A stretch of DNA of 64,000 nt from contig NZ_CBDIIJ010000002.1 in the NCBI RefSeq assembly GCF_965279675.1, positions 682,001-746,000 of the forward strand, in the 5' to 3' direction. Of this stretch, positions 49,021-57,795 are shown piece by piece; the stretch's first letter is position 1; every line of letters begins with the position of its first letter. The position numbers were made by a program, and so were the translations under genes. The notes beneath the pieces were generated by a model. It was not told where the DNA came from and did no database searches. It worked only from the letters and a program-made list of their open reading frames with translations. The DNA is from Mucisphaera sp965279675 (lineage in GTDB: Bacteria > Planctomycetota > Phycisphaerae > Phycisphaerales > Phycisphaeraceae).

Positions 49021-49949
49021 ACGGCCTGAGCGACCTCCAGGTCAACGGGTACGCCGGCGTCGATTTCAACGCCGAGACGCTGTCCGCCGAAGACCTGCAT
49101 CGGGCCTGCGAGACGCTGCAGCGCGACGGCATGACAGCGATGCTCGCCACAATCATCACCGACGACGTGCCCGCGATGGGGCGCAAGATCCAACGCATCA
49201 CAGAACTCCGGGAGCACGATGCACTCGCCACATCGATCATCGCCGGCATACACATCGAAGGCCCCTTCATCAGTCCAGCAGATGGCTACCGGGGCGCTCA
49301 CCCTTTGGCAGCCGTTAAGACAGCCAACCTCGACGAGGCCAAACAGCTCTTCGATGCAGCCAACGGCTTGCTACGTATCTTCACCCTCGCCCCCGAGCAG
49401 GACCCGGATGGCACCGTCACCCGTTGGCTCGCCGACCAGAACGTCATGGTCTCCGCCGGACACACGGATGCCTCGAATGACGACCTCGACCGAGCCATCG
49501 ACGCCGGCCTGTCGATGGTCACCCACCTCGGCAACGGCTGCCCGACCGAACTGCCCCGACACGACAACATCATCCAGCGGCTGCTCGCCCGCGCCGACCA
49601 CCTCGTCTTCGGCTTCATCGCCGATGGCATCCACGTCCCGGGGTTCGCCCTCAAGAACTACCTCGCCGCAGCCGGCCACGAGCGTTGCTTCGTCGTAAGT
49701 GATGCCAGCGCCCCCGCCGGGATGGGCCCGGGCCGTTACAGCCTCGGCCGTCTCTCTCTGGACGTCGGCGACGACCTCACCGTCCGACTCCCGGGCACCG
49801 GCCAACTCGCCGGATCGGCCCTGCCACTCCGGGGCGCGATAGAAGTCCTCCGTCAGCAGGTCGGCTTAACCGAAACCGCCATCGACTGGCTGGTCAAAGA
49901 CCACCCACGCTCTTTGCTGGCCGGCATGACGCTGGGCAACCCCGATTAG
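49017..49949 (+). CDS. nagA: N-acetylglucosamine-6-phosphate deacetylase
   Basis: A 310-residue amidohydrolase. The metal/active-site motifs are present: GIHIEGPFIS (Glu), SAGHTDAS (His), SMVTHLGNGCP (His) and VSDASAPAG (Asp). It begins directly at DLQVNGYAGVDFN, so it lacks the N-terminal beta-sandwich strands found in the usual 380-residue NagA. It removes acetate from GlcNAc-6-P, making the NagB substrate. Last gene of the operon; ATGA overlap with nagB. Confidence 0.92.
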   Translation: MNGLSDLQVNGYAGVDFNAETLSAEDLHRACETLQRDGMTAMLATIITDDVPAMGRKIQRITELREHDALATSIIAGIHIEGPFISPADGYRGAHPLAAVKTANLDEAKQLFDAANGLLRIFTLAPEQDPDGTVTRWLADQNVMVSAGHTDASNDDLDRAIDAGLSMVTHLGNGCPTELPRHDNIIQRLLARADHLVFGFIADGIHVPGFALKNYLAAAGHERCFVVSDASAPAGMGPGRYSLGRLSLDVGDDLTVRLPGTGQLAGSALPLRGAIEVLRQQVGLTETAIDWLVKDHPRSLLAGMTLGNPD

Positions 49950-49974
49950 CGACCGGATGCCGTATTCTGCCTGC

Positions 49975-50463
<489 letters not shown>

Positions 50464-50464
50464 G

Positions 50465-50812
50465 ATGAAGGCTGAATCCTCACGACCCGGGAGGATCAAT
50501 AAGGCCATCTTTTATCTGGCCGCGGCATTTCTCTTTTTCTGCGCTTTCGCCACGATTACCAATCGCTGGTACGACTATGCCGCCAATCATTTGCTTTTGG
50601 AACTGGGAGCGGAGATCGCTCTGATTCATGAGACATCACACGGCGTTCTGCCGCACGATCTCGGTCTGGATGACGAAGTCGTGATGGAAGATATCTGGGG
50701 TCAGCCGCTTCGCTTAGATCGTGAGTCTCGGACCGTCACGTCGGCTGGCTGGGATGGCACCTTCGATACCTGGGACGACCAGCACCTTGCCATCGATTCC
50801 ATAGAACCATGA
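50465..50812 (+). CDS. Small GspG-like membrane protein
   Basis: A 115-residue protein with one N-terminal helix (AIFYLAAAFLFFCAFATI) and a C-terminal DIWGQPLRLDRESRTVTSAG then WDGTFDTWDD, resembling the end of type II secretion major pseudopilin GspG but without a prepilin cleavage site. The ATG begins two bases after the dut stop. Its stop overlaps the next small gene (ATGA). Confidence 0.7.
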   Translation: MKAESSRPGRINKAIFYLAAAFLFFCAFATITNRWYDYAANHLLLELGAEIALIHETSHGVLPHDLGLDDEVVMEDIWGQPLRLDRESRTVTSAGWDGTFDTWDDQHLAIDSIEP

Positions 50813-50910
50813 AGCTTCTCGACCGCTTCCACCTTCTGTTCTACGGCTTGCTCTGGGGACTGATAGTCCTCAGCTTCTTGCTGTGGGTCTACGACTGGTT
50901 AAGGGAATAG
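50809..50910 (+). CDS. Small single-pass membrane protein, 33 residues
   Basis: A 33-codon gene whose ATG overlaps the stop of the preceding gene (ATGA), a typical coupling. The peptide starts MKLLDRFHLLFYG, has one hydrophobic helix (LLWGLIVLSFLLWVY) and ends in a charged DWLRE. Composition and coupling support translation; the function is unknown. Confidence 0.6.
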   Translation: MKLLDRFHLLFYGLLWGLIVLSFLLWVYDWLRE

Positions 50911-50945
50911 CTGGGATCACAAAGACAGCGGATTAGAATACGTGC

Positions 50946-51353
50946 ATGGAGTTGATCCGGCTGATTCACAAGAACACCCTACGGATCATTCAGCTTGTTC
51001 TCGTCTGTGTGACAGGTCTGGCTGTACTCGCGGGGCTTGAAGCCGTGCTGGTATCGTCTGGGTCCCTACCACCTCATGGCGGCATACGGCCCTCTCAGGT
51101 AACGACTCACCGGTTGAGCGAGATACATCAAGCAACAGCCGCCTACTACGAGCAGCATCAGGTTCCGTTGCCAGAAGAAAATTGGCAGGATGTACTGAGG
51201 CCGTACATGAGTGAATCCTCCAAAAACACCTTCTCGGATGGCTGGGGTCATCCGATCCAATCGAATGGTGACGGCACCTTCACCTCGCCTGGACCGGATG
51301 GACAGCTTGGCACGGGTGACGACTGGGGCAGACCGCTGCCCAATCACCCCTAA
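50946..51353 (+). CDS. GspG-like small secreted/membrane protein
   Basis: A 135-residue protein with an N-terminal helix (LRIIQLVLVCVTGLAVLAGL) and a C-terminal SDGWGHPIQSNGDGTFTS then PGPDGQLGTGDDWGRP, strongly reminiscent of the calcium-binding end of GspG pseudopilins, though without the FTLIE core. It is the third member of a run of small membrane genes between dut and ftsK. A terminator follows. Confidence 0.75.
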   Translation: MELIRLIHKNTLRIIQLVLVCVTGLAVLAGLEAVLVSSGSLPPHGGIRPSQVTTHRLSEIHQATAAYYEQHQVPLPEENWQDVLRPYMSESSKNTFSDGWGHPIQSNGDGTFTSPGPDGQLGTGDDWGRPLPNHP

Positions 51354-51381
51354 CCCCGCGTATCCATGTATGGCGTTCATT

Positions 51382-51418
51382 CCCACCGGGTGCCGATAAC
51401 CGGTGGGTGTGTTCCCGT
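51382..51418 (+). terminator. Hairpin terminator before ftsK
   Basis: CCCACCGG (51382-51389) pairs with CCGGTGGG (51400-51407), then a T-rich GTGTTCCCGTTTT. Confidence 0.6.
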
Positions 51419-51443
51419 TTTACCTCGAAGGACGTAACTGCTG

Positions 51444-54218
51444 ATGGCTGCGAAGCGTAAGACAAAATCCGATGCGACCTCGACCGCCGGGTCGATCCCC
51501 TGGGGCGTGATCCTCTGGCTGGTCGGGGCCGGCCTGCTCGTGCTGCTGGTCGTGTCGCTGGGCAGCTACGACCCGATGGACCCCCCCGCCGCCGCAGAGG
51601 GCGTGCAGAACGCCGAAGTCAGCAACCTCGCCGGACCGATCGGTGCCTATCTCGCCGACAAGGCCTACCTCATGCTCGGTCCGGGCGTCTGGCTGCTGCT
51701 GATCGGCTTCGGCGTCTATCTCGGCATCCGGGCCTTCGGCCGCGAGGTCCCGCAGCTCGCCGTGCGCACCCTCGGCGTCGTCCTCATGGCCATCACCGGC
51801 AGCGCCCTCGTCGCCGCCGCCATGCCGGCCTCGGTCGCCGGCTCGGCCTCGTCGCCGGGCGTCGGCGGCCTGCTCGCCGCCGTCATCGAACTCGAACTCA
51901 CCGAACGCTTCGCCGTCGCCGGCACCCTGCTCATCCTCGGCCTGGCCTTCTGGGTCGGAGCCATTCTGACCGAAGAAAAACTCGCCATCGAATGGCCGCT
52001 CCGGCTCCTCGGTCTGGGCTGGCGTGGCGCCCGGGCTGGCGTCCCCCTGGCCATGGGGGCCATCGGCACGCTTGGCGAGATGGCCAAGCCCAAGCCGCGA
52101 GCCAAATCGCCCTCGCCCTTCGCCCGTGTCGCCGGGGCCAGCAAGAAACGCCAGGAGCAAGCCAGGGCCCGCAAGGCCAGGGGTTACAACGACGTCGAGC
52201 CGATCGACGAAGACGCAGGCGGCTTCGCCGGCACCGAGTCCTTCGATCCAGATAGCGAAGACGGCGAGTACGAGTACGAATACGAAGAGGTCGATGAAGA
52301 CGACACCGACGGCTATGAGGAAGTCGATGCCGACGATGACACCGATGAGGATGAGGACGACGCCGAACTCGAAGACGAGGCCGAAGTCGCCGAAGCCTAC
52401 CTGTCGAGCAAGCAGAAGTTCGACCCCGACCAGCTCCGGGCCAAGATGGCCCAGCTGCCCATCAACTTCGCCCCCAAGCAGAAAAAGAGCACCGCGCCGC
52501 CTCGAGAGATCGACCTCTCGGGCTACCAGTTCCCGACGATGGACCTGCTCATGGAACCCGAAGGCGACTTCACCGCCGAGCAGGAGCGCATCGTCCGCGA
52601 CCAGGCCGTCGAGCTCGAAAAAGCCCTCCAGCAGTACCGGATCAAGGGCGAGGTCGTCGGGATCGACTCCGGCCCGGTTATCACGCTCTTCGAGGTCCGG
52701 CTGGCACCCGGCACCAAGGTCTCGCGCATCCAGGCCGTCGACTCCGACCTCGCCCGCGCCCTTAAAGCCCAGAACATCCGCGTCGTCGCCAACATGGCCG
52801 GCAAGGACACCGTTGGCGTCGAGGTCCCCAACCTCAAGAAGGAACGCGTCCGCCTCAAGGAACTCATGCAGGGCTCCGAGGAATCGACCCGGAAGATGAA
52901 GCTCCCGATGTTCCTGGGCAAGGACGCCTCGGGCACCCCCCTGGTCTCCGACCTCGCCACCATGCCCCACCTGCTCATCGCCGGCACCACCGGCTCCGGC
53001 AAGTCGGTCTGCATGAACGCCATCATCATGTCGTTCCTCTACACCAAGAAGCCGGACGAGCTCAAGCTCGTGCTGGTCGATCCCAAGATGGTCGAAATGT
53101 CGATGTACCGCGACATCCCACACCTCATGTGTCCGGTCGTCACCGAGATGCCCAAGGCCGCCTCCATCCTCGAGTGGGCCGTCACCAAGATGGACGAGCG
53201 CTACGAGCTGCTCGCCGAGGCCGGCGTCCGCGACATCAACAGCTACAACGAGCTCGGCTGGGAAGAGATCAAGGAACGCATGGAGCCGGCCAACGAGTCG
53301 GAAGAAGCCCGGATCCCGAAGAAGCTGCCCTACATCGTCTTCGTAATCGACGAACTCGCCGACCTGATGATGACCAACAAGGAAGTCGAAGGCTCCATCG
53401 TCCGCATCGCCCAGAAAGCCCGGGCCGTCGGCATCCACCTCATCCTCGCGACCCAACGACCCCAGGCCAACGTCGTGACCGGCCTCATCAAATCGAACAT
53501 GCCCTCGCGCATCGCCTTCAAGGTCGCCTCCGGCATGGACAGCCGGATCGTCCTCGACCAGAAGGGTGGCGAGTTGTTATTGGGCCATGGCGACATGCTG
53601 TTCCTCTCGCCCCGATCCAGCAAGCTAACCCGGGCTCAGGGGTCCCTCGTCGACGACAGCGAGGTCCGCGCTGCCTGCAAGTTCATCAAGACCCAGGCCC
53701 AGCAGAACTTCGAGCCCTCCCTCGTCCAGCTCAGGAGCGAGGAAATCGACGCCGACCTCTCGCAACGCGACGAGATGTTCGATGAGGCCGTCCGCGTCGT
53801 GATCGAGAGCCACCGCGGGTCGGTATCCCTGCTCCAGCGCCGTCTGGGCATTGGTTATGGGCGGGCCTCCCGGCTCATCGAGGAGATGGAGGCCGCTGGC
53901 ATCCTCGGCGAGCACAAGACCGCCCAGGCCCGCGAGGTCAATATCTCCCTCGAAGAATGGGAAGCCATGACCGCCCAGGCCGCCGCCGATGCCGCCGCCG
54001 AAGAACAGGCCCTGGCCCTGGAGGCCGATGAGGCCGACGTCGAGGACGAAGAAGACGACGACGACGCAGCGTCCGAAGAGGGTTATTGGGAAGAGGACGA
54101 TAGCGAGGAAGAAGACGACGCCGATACCGAGGATGAAGAGGCATGGTCCGAAGAGGCCGTCGACGAGGACGACACGGACGATGCCGAAGAGGATTCCCCG
54201 CCGAAGCGGTCGCTTTGA
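51444..54218 (+). CDS. ftsK: DNA translocase FtsK/SpoIIIE
   Basis: A 924-residue motor that pumps DNA at the septum and activates Xer recombination. Four membrane helices (about 20-40, 75-95, 105-125, 155-175), an acidic linker (254-316) rich in Asp/Glu/Tyr, then the motor: Walker A GTTGSGKS (514-521), Walker B YIVFVIDELADLMM (629-643), and the gamma winged helix (about 773-830; RVVIESHRGSVSLLQRRLGI) that reads KOPS. After gamma comes an unusual acidic tail (857-918). GAAGGA precedes the ATG by 11 bases. Confidence 0.95.
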   Translation: MAAKRKTKSDATSTAGSIPWGVILWLVGAGLLVLLVVSLGSYDPMDPPAAAEGVQNAEVSNLAGPIGAYLADKAYLMLGPGVWLLLIGFGVYLGIRAFGREVPQLAVRTLGVVLMAITGSALVAAAMPASVAGSASSPGVGGLLAAVIELELTERFAVAGTLLILGLAFWVGAILTEEKLAIEWPLRLLGLGWRGARAGVPLAMGAIGTLGEMAKPKPRAKSPSPFARVAGASKKRQEQARARKARGYNDVEPIDEDAGGFAGTESFDPDSEDGEYEYEYEEVDEDDTDGYEEVDADDDTDEDEDDAELEDEAEVAEAYLSSKQKFDPDQLRAKMAQLPINFAPKQKKSTAPPREIDLSGYQFPTMDLLMEPEGDFTAEQERIVRDQAVELEKALQQYRIKGEVVGIDSGPVITLFEVRLAPGTKVSRIQAVDSDLARALKAQNIRVVANMAGKDTVGVEVPNLKKERVRLKELMQGSEESTRKMKLPMFLGKDASGTPLVSDLATMPHLLIAGTTGSGKSVCMNAIIMSFLYTKKPDELKLVLVDPKMVEMSMYRDIPHLMCPVVTEMPKAASILEWAVTKMDERYELLAEAGVRDINSYNELGWEEIKERMEPANESEEARIPKKLPYIVFVIDELADLMMTNKEVEGSIVRIAQKARAVGIHLILATQRPQANVVTGLIKSNMPSRIAFKVASGMDSRIVLDQKGGELLLGHGDMLFLSPRSSKLTRAQGSLVDDSEVRAACKFIKTQAQQNFEPSLVQLRSEEIDADLSQRDEMFDEAVRVVIESHRGSVSLLQRRLGIGYGRASRLIEEMEAAGILGEHKTAQAREVNISLEEWEAMTAQAAADAAAEEQALALEADEADVEDEEDDDDAASEEGYWEEDDSEEEDDADTEDEEAWSEEAVDEDDTDDAEEDSPPKRSL

Positions 54219-54242
54219 AAGTCGTGATCAGAGCTGCAGCAG

Positions 54243-54851
54243 GTGGGTGATAAGGCAATAGCCCGCATGCTGCTCTTGTGGCTCATCCTGGTCTTCACGG
54301 TCGCGCTGGTGACGTTCACCGGCGGGGTGTTTCTTGGCTTCCACCCACTCCACGGCTGGCATCAAGGCATGCGCCCGGCTGCACGCGCCTTATCGGTCGC
54401 GCTCTTCGTCGCCTTCGGTCTGAACTTCGCCGCCTGCTGGGTCGCTTCGCAAACCGTCCGGGCCTACTGGCGAACCCAGGCCGAACTGGTCTCCAGAGTT
54501 CTGCCCGAAGTCGAGACCTACGCCCGGAACAACCCCGGCGAAGTCATCCCGGCCCGCTGGGTCGGCGGCGGGATGGAACCCATGTTCGATGGTGGCATCA
54601 CCGAAAGACCCTACACCTACGTCGAGGTCAAGAACTTCCGCGGCAGCTCCAACGACTACCAGTGGGTCGCCTACACCCCAGAACCCTTCTATCAGCCCGC
54701 ATGGTCGCTCTGGCGTCCGCTCGGCGACCGCACACGCCTCGTCCTCCTCGCGTCCGGCCGATTGCTCTGGATCACCGAAGAGCAGTTCCAGTCGCTCCGT
54801 CCCGATATCGCCACGCCCCGAGGCGAACCGGTCGCGCAGGCCGTGCAGTAA
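54243..54851 (+). CDS. Unknown membrane protein
   Basis: A 202-residue protein with two N-terminal helices (LLLWLILVFTVALVTFTGGV; ALSVALFVAFGLNFAACWV) and a soluble C-terminal domain of about 130 residues with no motif I recognise (IPARWVGGGMEPMFDGG, VEVKNFRGSSNDYQWVAYTP). GTG start at 54243, 24 bp after ftsK; an ATG at 54267 is an alternative. It is probably co-transcribed with ftsK. Confidence 0.7.
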   Translation: MGDKAIARMLLLWLILVFTVALVTFTGGVFLGFHPLHGWHQGMRPAARALSVALFVAFGLNFAACWVASQTVRAYWRTQAELVSRVLPEVETYARNNPGEVIPARWVGGGMEPMFDGGITERPYTYVEVKNFRGSSNDYQWVAYTPEPFYQPAWSLWRPLGDRTRLVLLASGRLLWITEEQFQSLRPDIATPRGEPVAQAVQ

Positions 54852-54865
54852 GTAGCACGATCAAC

Positions 54866-55492
54866 TCAGGCGAACATCGCCATGCTCGGCGTTTCCGCAG
54901 CAGCCCCCAACAGCGGCTTCCGGATAATCTCCTGCGTCCGGCTGATGCCCTCCAGCGTCAGGCAGGCTTCCAGCCGCGCCCCCTGTGCCACCGAACGGCT
55001 CAACCGTTCAGCCAGTTCCGGGGGCTGGTGCGACCAGCTGCCCGTCGCGTAATCGGGAGCGGGCAGCGACCGCTTGGCGATCAGGTGCTCATCACGGATC
55101 GAGAGCACACGGCTCCACACCGGCGTGCTAAGCCATTCCCGTAAATCGGTCGCGGTCGCAAACACAGTCTGCGCCGGCCGCTCAGGACCCAGCAGCGAAG
55201 ACTGCAGGTGATCGGTCACGTCCTCTTCCAGCCCTGACGCTTCTGCAACGGGACACATCCCCCGGATAACGTCCGCGTCACGCGTCATCGCCTGTGTGAG
55301 CAGCAGCAGCCCGGGACCGGCTTTGCCCGTCTCAATCGCCCAGAAGCCCCGGCCGCCGAGACGCACCAATTCGAGCCCCTTTTCCAAGATCCCCGTCAGC
55401 GCCTCAAACGGAGCCGTCCCGATCCAGAGCGTCCGGGCGTAGTGACGGCCGCCATCGATGGGTGTCGGGATCTGTGTAGCTTGCTTAATCAT
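54866..55492 (-). CDS. Unknown protein coupled to a GbsR-like regulator
   Basis: A 208-residue soluble protein starting MIKQATQIPTPIDGG. I do not recognise it. It has a LWIGTAPFEALTGILEKG segment and an even mix of helix and strand (GRGFWAIETGKAGPGLLLLT); no signal peptide or membrane helix. The ATG overlaps the stop of the upstream regulator (ATGA), so it is co-translated with it and may be its effector enzyme or sensor partner. A CDS start 14 codons further up would run into the regulator. Confidence 0.7.
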   Translation of the reverse strand: MIKQATQIPTPIDGGRHYARTLWIGTAPFEALTGILEKGLELVRLGGRGFWAIETGKAGPGLLLLTQAMTRDADVIRGMCPVAEASGLEEDVTDHLQSSLLGPERPAQTVFATATDLREWLSTPVWSRVLSIRDEHLIAKRSLPAPDYATGSWSHQPPELAERLSRSVAQGARLEACLTLEGISRTQEIIRKPLLGAAAETPSMAMFA

Positions 55493-56043
55493 CGGTCTCT
55501 CCCTTTCGGGTCGGTGCCTGCGGGCGTCAGCCATCGGCTGACCTGATCCCCCACCTGGAACATCCTGCGAACGCCCTGCAGCGGGAGCTTGCGCAGCCGG
55601 GTGTACCAGTCGTTCATCGACTCGACCATCCCCAACAACGACTCCAGCTGATCCTGAGTGTGCGACGACTCACGCCCCGCAATCCGAGCCTCTTCGACGC
55701 AGTCACGCAAGGCGGCAAGCGTCGGGTCGAGTTCACGCTTCTTGCGTTCGTCCATGATCGCCAGACACATCGCCCAGACATCCTGCACGGCGATGAAGTG
55801 ATCCCGCCGGTCGCCCATCACGTGGACCACCTTGACCACGTCCCAGCCCTGAAGCTCCTTCAGCGAGTTACTCACGTTCGAGCGAGCCACCTTCAGCGTC
55901 GCGGCGATCTCATCCGCCGCAAGCGGGTGCTCCGAGACGAACAAAAGGGCGTGGATCTGGGCCACCGTCCGGTTGATGCCCCAACGCGAGCCCATTTCGC
56001 CCCAATGCAGGATGAATCGCTCGGTGGCAGGTGTCAGGTCCAA
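55489..56043 (-). CDS. GbsR/MarR-like transcriptional regulator (TTG start)
   Basis: A 184-residue winged-helix protein: LTPATERFILHWGEMGSRWG (GbsR-type N-terminus), then the helix-turn-helix HPLAADEIAATLKVARSNVS then NSLKELQGW, a wing (VKVVHVMGDRRDHF) and a long C-terminal dimerisation helix. The TTG at 56043 is chosen because AAGGA lies nine bases upstream and the family begins just before LTP; longer versions would run across a perfect operator. It heads a two-gene operon and is likely autoregulated. Confidence 0.82.
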   Translation of the reverse strand: MDLTPATERFILHWGEMGSRWGINRTVAQIHALLFVSEHPLAADEIAATLKVARSNVSNSLKELQGWDVVKVVHVMGDRRDHFIAVQDVWAMCLAIMDERKKRELDPTLAALRDCVEEARIAGRESSHTQDQLESLLGMVESMNDWYTRLRKLPLQGVRRMFQVGDQVSRWLTPAGTDPKGRDR

Positions 56044-56055
56044 AACTTGCAGTCC

Positions 56056-56073
56056 TTTCTGTCTTGACAGAAA
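56056..56073. promoter_or_regulatory. Perfect 18-bp palindromic operator overlapping the ribosome site
   Basis: TTTCTGTC-TT-GACAGAAA is a perfect inverted repeat ending inside the AAGGA of the GbsR-like gene and lying next to a possible -10 (TATGTT on the minus strand, about 56081-56076). This is the expected position for autorepression. Confidence 0.6.
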
Positions 56074-56186
56074 TAACATACGATTAAGATCATCGGCTGT
56101 CCAGCCCAAACACCTGAACAGAGCCACCTTTCTTCTAAGTATTTGTCCTGATTTAAGTTAGCCCGGCTAGCCCGATAAGCCGCAGG

Positions 56187-56882
56187 CTACTCCTCAGCCG
56201 CCAAAGGCGTCACGCTGATCTCCGGCCCAGCCGCCGGGCCGGTCAACGCCACCAGCTCGGCCCGCTTGCCCTGCCAGAGCAACGCCGGCCCCTCCGTCAG
56301 CGTGTACTGAGGACCTGCATAGGTGAGCCGCAAAGCCTCAAGCGGCGCGGTCTCGATCGCGACATCCAGCGTCCGCCCCGCCCGCCACAGCCTGATACCG
56401 AGGCGCCCGCCCGGCGGCGTGGCCTGCGTCACAGTCTGAAACTGCTCAACCGGATTCGCCGCCGTCAGCGGCTCTCCATCAATCGCAATCAGCCGATCAC
56501 CCGGACGCAGCCGCTGATGTGCCGGAAAGCCCGGCAACGTCTGGATCACCAGAATCGCCGGACGCACCACCCCATCCACCTCGATCGGATCGGCAGGCCG
56601 CTGAATGATGCCGATCGAACCCGGCCCCTGCCACGGATAATTTTCCCGGATCAGCTGTGCCACAAACCGATGCCTGGCCGCCGCCAGCAGCCGCTCCTGC
56701 TGCTCCAGATGCGGCGCCTCCGAAAGCAGCTCGGCAATCACCTCCAGATCGATCGCCGGGTCAGTCAGAAGCTGCCCGGAAGCCGCTTCACGGGTCGCAT
56801 AGTCAGGATCGTTGAGCTGTTCGAGGATCGACGAGGCCTCGCCCTGAGCCCCCGCCGTGCTCGCCAGCAAAGCCACGAACAC
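56187..56882 (-). CDS. PDZ-domain protein of unknown role
   Basis: An exported-looking protein with an Ala-rich start (VFVALLASTAGAQG), a helical region (about 20-95) and a PDZ-like domain (LVIQTLPGFPAHQRLRPGDR then LIAIDGEPL). No protease triad is visible, so it may be a substrate-binding adaptor. The GTG at 56882 is the best of poor choices: the signal peptide lacks basic residues and the frame continues upstream into yicC, so the true start could be earlier. It follows yicC by 19 bp. Confidence 0.6.
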   Translation of the reverse strand: MFVALLASTAGAQGEASSILEQLNDPDYATREAASGQLLTDPAIDLEVIAELLSEAPHLEQQERLLAAARHRFVAQLIRENYPWQGPGSIGIIQRPADPIEVDGVVRPAILVIQTLPGFPAHQRLRPGDRLIAIDGEPLTAANPVEQFQTVTQATPPGGRLGIRLWRAGRTLDVAIETAPLEALRLTYAGPQYTLTEGPALLWQGKRAELVALTGPAAGPEISVTPLAAEE

Positions 56883-56901
56883 GCCAGCCAGCCCGAGCGC
56901 A

Positions 56902-57795
56902 CTACTCGACGTTCTGAACCTGTTCCTTGATCCGATCGATCGCGCTCTTGATCTCCACCACCGCCCGGGCGATGGTCGCGTCGTTGGACTTACTGCCGAT
57001 GGTGTTGGCCTCACGGAGGAGCTCCTGGGCAAGAAAATCGAGACGACGACCCGCGGGCTCGCCCTGATCTGAACGAACAATCGCCTCAAATTGTTCGAGG
57101 TGCCCGTTGATCCGGGTGATCTCCTCGGTGATATCGATCCGATCGGCGTACACCGCCACCTCACGAATCAGATCGGCCTGAGCCACCTCCAGCTCGGCCT
57201 TGGCCATCAGCTGAGCCACACGCCCCCGCAGCCGCTCGTGATACTCGTCAATCACCAGCGGGGCCCGGTTCTTCACGGTTTCGAGGTGCTGATTGATCTG
57301 CTGACGCAGCTCCAGCAGCTCGCGAGCCAACGCCTCCCCCTCGGTCTGCCGCATGGCTTCCAACCGATCCGCCGCCTGTCCAAGCAGCCGATCCACCACC
57401 GGCTTCGAACGCTCAACCAACTGCTCCTCCAGCTCCGAAGGCTGCAGCACACCAGGCAGCGTCAGCAGTTGCGTCAGATCCACCTGCACCGCCAACCCAT
57501 CCACCTTGCTGCGCAGCGTTTCGAGATGCTGGATGTAACCCAGCAGTGCCTCATCGTTGATCCGCGACATCTCACCGGCTTCAGAAATGCGGTGCTTCAC
57601 CGTCAGCGTCAGCGATCCGCGCGTGAACCGCTGCCGAAGCCCCGACTCGAGATCGCCCTCCAGCGAGACCAGTTCCTCAGGCAAACGGATCAGCGATTTG
57701 AAGTAACGATTGTTGACCGAACGGACTTCCACGGCGTAATGCACACCGTCTGCCTCTTCAGAGGCTCCGCCGAAACCGGTCATCGATCGGATCAT
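56902..57795 (-). CDS. yicC: YicC family protein (RNA endonuclease family)
   Basis: A 297-residue YicC: N-terminal MIRSMTGFGGASEEADGVHY and VEVRSVNNRYFKSLIRLPEE, C-terminal RRLDFLAQELLREANTIGSK with the conserved Lys, then DATIARAVVEIKSAIDRIKE. Family members act as RNA endonucleases in sRNA turnover in Escherichia coli. The ATG overlaps the secG stop (ATGA). Confidence 0.95.
   Translation of the reverse strand: MIRSMTGFGGASEEADGVHYAVEVRSVNNRYFKSLIRLPEELVSLEGDLESGLRQRFTRGSLTLTVKHRISEAGEMSRINDEALLGYIQHLETLRSKVDGLAVQVDLTQLLTLPGVLQPSELEEQLVERSKPVVDRLLGQAADRLEAMRQTEGEALARELLELRQQINQHLETVKNRAPLVIDEYHERLRGRVAQLMAKAELEVAQADLIREVAVYADRIDITEEITRINGHLEQFEAIVRSDQGEPAGRRLDFLAQELLREANTIGSKSNDATIARAVVEIKSAIDRIKEQVQNVE

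Noticed and set aside
51420..53456. 678-codon frame opposite ftsK
   Set aside because: Asp/Gly/Val-rich antisense shadow of ftsK, which has full motif support on the + strand.
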